Shown here: positions 20,501 through 21,455 of the stretch, in pieces | Numbering within the stretch: position 1 is the stretch's first letter | Layout: the number at the start of each line of letters is the position of its first letter | Origin: Apostichopus leukothele | Lineage: Eukaryota > Echinodermata > Holothuroidea > Aspidochirotida > Stichopodidae | Assembly: GCA_010014835.2 (NCBI GenBank) | Contig: JAAAKB020000008.1 | Coordinates: forward strand, 4,537,849-4,559,303 | Reading direction: 5' to 3' | DNA: 21,455 bases | Program-made: the position numbers and the translations under genes | Notes under the pieces: model-generated | What the model saw: only the letters and a program-made list of their open reading frames with translations | Databases searched by the model: none | What the model was told of the DNA's origin: nothing

Positions 20501-20994
20501 GATACCTTAAAAAAACGCTAACTATATGTCATCGAAACCGTAATGCAGTTTTGTTTCATTTCTGGCTTTAATGTTTCACTGTGTTTCATTCCAGGCTTAT
20601 CTAAACGATTAGGAGCAGGTAACTCCGTGAAGCCTGCCGAGCTACAAGAACTTCAGTACAAACCTCAGAGAGGGGAATGGGGTGAATGTGATCAAGGAGA
20701 AGAATGTGATCGCATCTTGAAATGCCTCGATCAAGTCATGTCTCTTCGAATCGCAGAGATGTTTAACGCACCCGTCGACCTCAGTACGTACCTCGACTAC
20801 ACCACGATCGTGCCGTACCCCACGGACCTCACCACCATCAGGACCAGGTTGCGTCGCCGTTTTTATCGACGGCGTTCAGCTTTGCGATGGGAAGTCAGGA
20901 GAATAGAGTGGAATGCGAATGCGTACTGTAAACAGAACAGTCAAAATAGCAAAAAAGCGAAACAAATAACTAACATTTTACTGGAAGTTATCAG
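14421..20994 (+). CDS. BRWD1: BRWD/PHIP-family bromodomain protein, seven exons, 3' incomplete
   Basis: BRWD1-3/PHIP proteins are nuclear chromatin readers, in vertebrates also DCAF subunits of CRL4 ubiquitin ligase, that bind methylated H3K4 and acetylated histones. Exons: 14421-14533, 15708-15894, 16983-17186, 17745-17869, 18528-18722, 19393-19454, 20595-20994. Intron phases 2, 0, 0, 2, 2, 1 match on both sides of each intron, giving 428 codons with no stop. Order: basic Ser-rich N-terminus (1-37), acidic [11 protein letters not shown] then a Lys-rich NLS-like stretch (about 38-100), cryptic Tudor region ([58 protein letters not shown]; about 105-295) and bromodomain 1 (about 318-428). Vertebrate relatives put eight WD40 repeats first; none is seen here. 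Resemblance is slightly nearer BRWD1 than PHIP, but an invertebrate gene may be orthologous to the whole group. The final donor shows that the gene continues to the right. Confidence 0.88.
14737..14847. repeat. Degenerate AGATATCTGTAATT repeats
   Basis: Words related to AGATATCTGTAATT occur at 14737, 14767 (AGATATGTCTAATT), 14788 (AGATATCTGTAATA), 14807 (AGAGATTTCTTAAC) and 14834 (AGATATCTGTCAAA). Spacing is irregular, 19-30 bases. The array lies in the first intron of the BRWD-like gene. Confidence 0.55.
14880..15121 (+). promoter_or_regulatory. CpG-richer segment with CCAAT box and alternative first exon candidate
   Basis: Within BRWD-like intron 1 the composition shifts to CpG-containing sequence. 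An NF-Y-type box AACCAATCACAG (CCAAT at 14992-14996) lies about 92 bases before an ATG in good context (CAAAATGG, 15088). That frame gives [11 protein letters not shown] before a strong donor GTAAGTG at 15122, in phase 1. Phase 1 is wrong for the exon 2 acceptor at 15708, but a nested acceptor ACTCAG at 15727 would restore the BRWD frame. Expression is unproven. Confidence 0.4.
15708..15894 (+). CDS. BRWD-like exon 2, acidic/Lys-rich linker
   Basis: The acceptor ATCTAAATCAG precedes T GAC TCC AGT, and the exon ends AGA AAA before the donor GTAATA. It encodes [17 protein letters not shown] and then [19 protein letters not shown]. The start parallels DSSSEYSDW followed by INLQPP in vertebrate BRWD/PHIP, directly ahead of the cryptic Tudor module. 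The Lys/Arg run is a likely nuclear localisation signal. Confidence 0.75.
16983..17186 (+). CDS. BRWD-like exon 3, start of cryptic Tudor region
   Basis: This exon is 68 codons, phase 0 at both ends, with acceptor CTGATGGACAG and donor GTAAGC. It contains [20 protein letters not shown] and then [14 protein letters not shown], with [13 protein letters not shown] at its end. This closely parallels [20 protein letters not shown] and YFRQGHEAYVEA of BRWD proteins. The acceptor at 16982 was chosen over one at 16992 because only it keeps phase with exon 2. Confidence 0.9.
17745..17869 (+). CDS. BRWD-like exon 4, cryptic Tudor region
   Basis: This is a short 125-base exon after acceptor ATACATTTTAG, ending ATC AG before donor GTAAAG. 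It encodes [14 protein letters not shown], then [15 protein letters not shown] and TGGVFQI. The family has DQELVKIVGIRYEV, GPPTLCCLKLAFIDP and SFSIR. It is easily missed because it has no long open frame around it, but phase 0 in and phase 2 out fit both neighbours. Confidence 0.9.
18528..18722 (+). CDS. BRWD-like exon 5, cryptic Tudor region
   Basis: The acceptor TTTTCTTTAG precedes A TAT CAC GAC ATG, and the exon ends GCC AG before donor GTATGT. It encodes [15 protein letters not shown], then [20 protein letters not shown] and ESKRPF, with SLFRCFPA at the end. Vertebrate counterparts read YHDMPDVIDFLVLRQ, DRFRSIIDDAWWFGTI and DSLFQCY. The WW pair of the Tudor-like fold is kept. Confidence 0.92.
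18871..18890. repeat. Perfect 20-bp palindrome
   Basis: AAATTGTCATATGACAATTT is identical to its own reverse complement. It lies in the intron between BRWD-like exons 5 and 6. A second inverted pair, TGTCACAT (18915) and ATGTGACA (18961), follows within 100 bases. Confidence 0.9.
19393..19454 (+). CDS. BRWD-like exon 6, end of cryptic Tudor region
   Basis: This is a 62-base exon after TTTTTTTTCAG, ending in phase 1 before the perfect donor GTAAGT. It encodes (R)[20 protein letters not shown], which matches RWDNTEIEKLSPWDMEPI of BRWD1 and is too short to show as an open frame. Confidence 0.9.
19561..19670. repeat. Dispersed-repeat-like block mimicking an exon
   Basis: CTTCCGGGGGCTTCGTCCCC and ATGGACCTCCACTACGG have the GGGGGCTTCGCCCCC hairpin style seen in interspersed repeats of marine invertebrates. 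It is flanked by an acceptor-like CGCTGCCAG and a donor-like AATGTAAGT, but in the phase required by BRWD-like exon 6 it meets a stop after two codons. Confidence 0.45.
20595..20994 (+). CDS. BRWD-like exon 7, first bromodomain
   Basis: This is a 400-base exon after TTTCATTCCAG, ending ATC AG before donor GTAATT. It encodes [20 protein letters not shown], then the helices and ZA loop of bromodomain 1: [26 protein letters not shown] and [19 protein letters not shown], then NANAYC. The family reads [43 protein letters not shown] and TFN. The Asn usually found at the end of helix B is Cys here (codon 20927-20929). Sequence upstream of 20595 reads open but is intron. Confidence 0.93.
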
Positions 20995-21329
20995 GTAATT
21001 GAACATCGATTGCCCCAAATAAGTTATAAATTTGTAAACTCATTTAGCGATGGTTTTCAGAAGGTGAAAAAACCCAAACTTAATCTAATTTCAAGAGATA
21101 GTATAGGAGATTATTTTGAAGGCGCTTTGCAGCTTGCTCGTTGAAAAGACACTTTAATATTTTCCTACTTGATTAAGGTCATAGAATAAAAATATCACAG
21201 GTTTGTCAGCAGATTCAATTCGCAATCAACAGAATAACTTTTGTCTAAGTTGTTTTTACGAAAACGACTAGCTTATTAATTTACTGCCTATAGGCCTACT
21301 TCGTATCACACTATGGGTTAAGTATATAC
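20995..21329 (+). other. BRWD-like intron 7 (partial); nothing further seen
   Basis: AT-rich sequence follows the donor GTAATT. No second-bromodomain exon is visible before the window ends. Confidence 0.6.
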
Positions 21330-21455
21330 AAGGGCGTAGGAACCGGGGGTGCTGGGGGCGCCAGCCCCCCCCCCCCGCGAAAAATATGGGGGGCGGAAGT
21401 ATCATTCCGCCCCCCGCTCCGCAAGTCAGAAAACCCCTTTTTCATTTCCAAATGA
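21330..21455. repeat. G/C-rich hairpin element, cut by the window edge
   Basis: It starts AAGGGCGTAGGAACCGGGGG. A first fold pairs GGGGG-T-GCTGG with CCAGCCCCC. A second is a perfect 11-bp stem GGGGGGCGGAA / TTCCGCCCCCC (21388-21398, 21405-21415) with a GTATCA loop. The GGGCGTAGGAACC opening resembles a common interspersed repeat in marine invertebrate genomes (from memory). It lies in the intron after BRWD-like exon 7. Confidence 0.6.

Overview
This window is nuclear DNA from an animal. It has spliceosomal introns, gene-poor AT-rich spacers, mini- and microsatellites, a tRNA-derived SINE, DNA-transposon-like elements and one 100-base assembly gap (N at 11074-11173). The three recognisable genes are widespread in metazoans. 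The repeat style, such as G/C-rich hairpin elements and an (ATT)n-tailed SINE, suggests a marine invertebrate, perhaps an invertebrate deuterostome, but this taxonomic guess is weak. No bacterial-type operons, CRISPR arrays or plasmid functions are present.

Layout, left to right. (1) 1-7110, minus strand: the 5' part of the translation initiation factor eIF5 gene. The initiator exon is at 7053-6976 and the second coding exon at 930-849, separated by a 6-kb intron. Later exons lie off the left edge. The intron holds a complex minisatellite (about 1.7-2.3 kb), a degenerate terminal-inverted-repeat element (4402-5284) and a dispersed repeat copy (5948-6445). (2) 7111-11900: mostly non-coding. 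It holds the second copy of that dispersed repeat (8797-9115), a TATA-bearing promoter-like segment near 9373, a cluster of inverted copies of one short motif (9759-10066) and the assembly gap with poor flanking sequence. (3) 12107-11904, minus strand: one exon encoding the N-terminal membrane anchor of a lysocardiolipin acyltransferase-like (LCLAT1/AGPAT) protein. Its remaining exons are not found. A tRNA-Ser-derived SINE sits just upstream of it. (4) 14421-20994, plus strand: seven exons of a BRWD/PHIP-family chromatin reader, giving an open frame of 428 codons plus 2 nt that keeps phase at all six introns. The reconstructed product has a basic serine-rich N-terminus, a cryptic Tudor region and the first bromodomain. 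The second bromodomain and C-terminus would lie beyond the right edge.

The main points of interest are in the BRWD-like gene. Its most upstream visible exon starts with its own ATG, and no WD40 exon is seen upstream, so it may be a WD40-less paralogue. A second promoter-like first exon lies in its first intron. Its first bromodomain carries Cys where the acetyl-lysine-binding Asn is expected. All exon boundaries were read by eye from splice signals, reading frame and remembered family sequences; no alignment was run.
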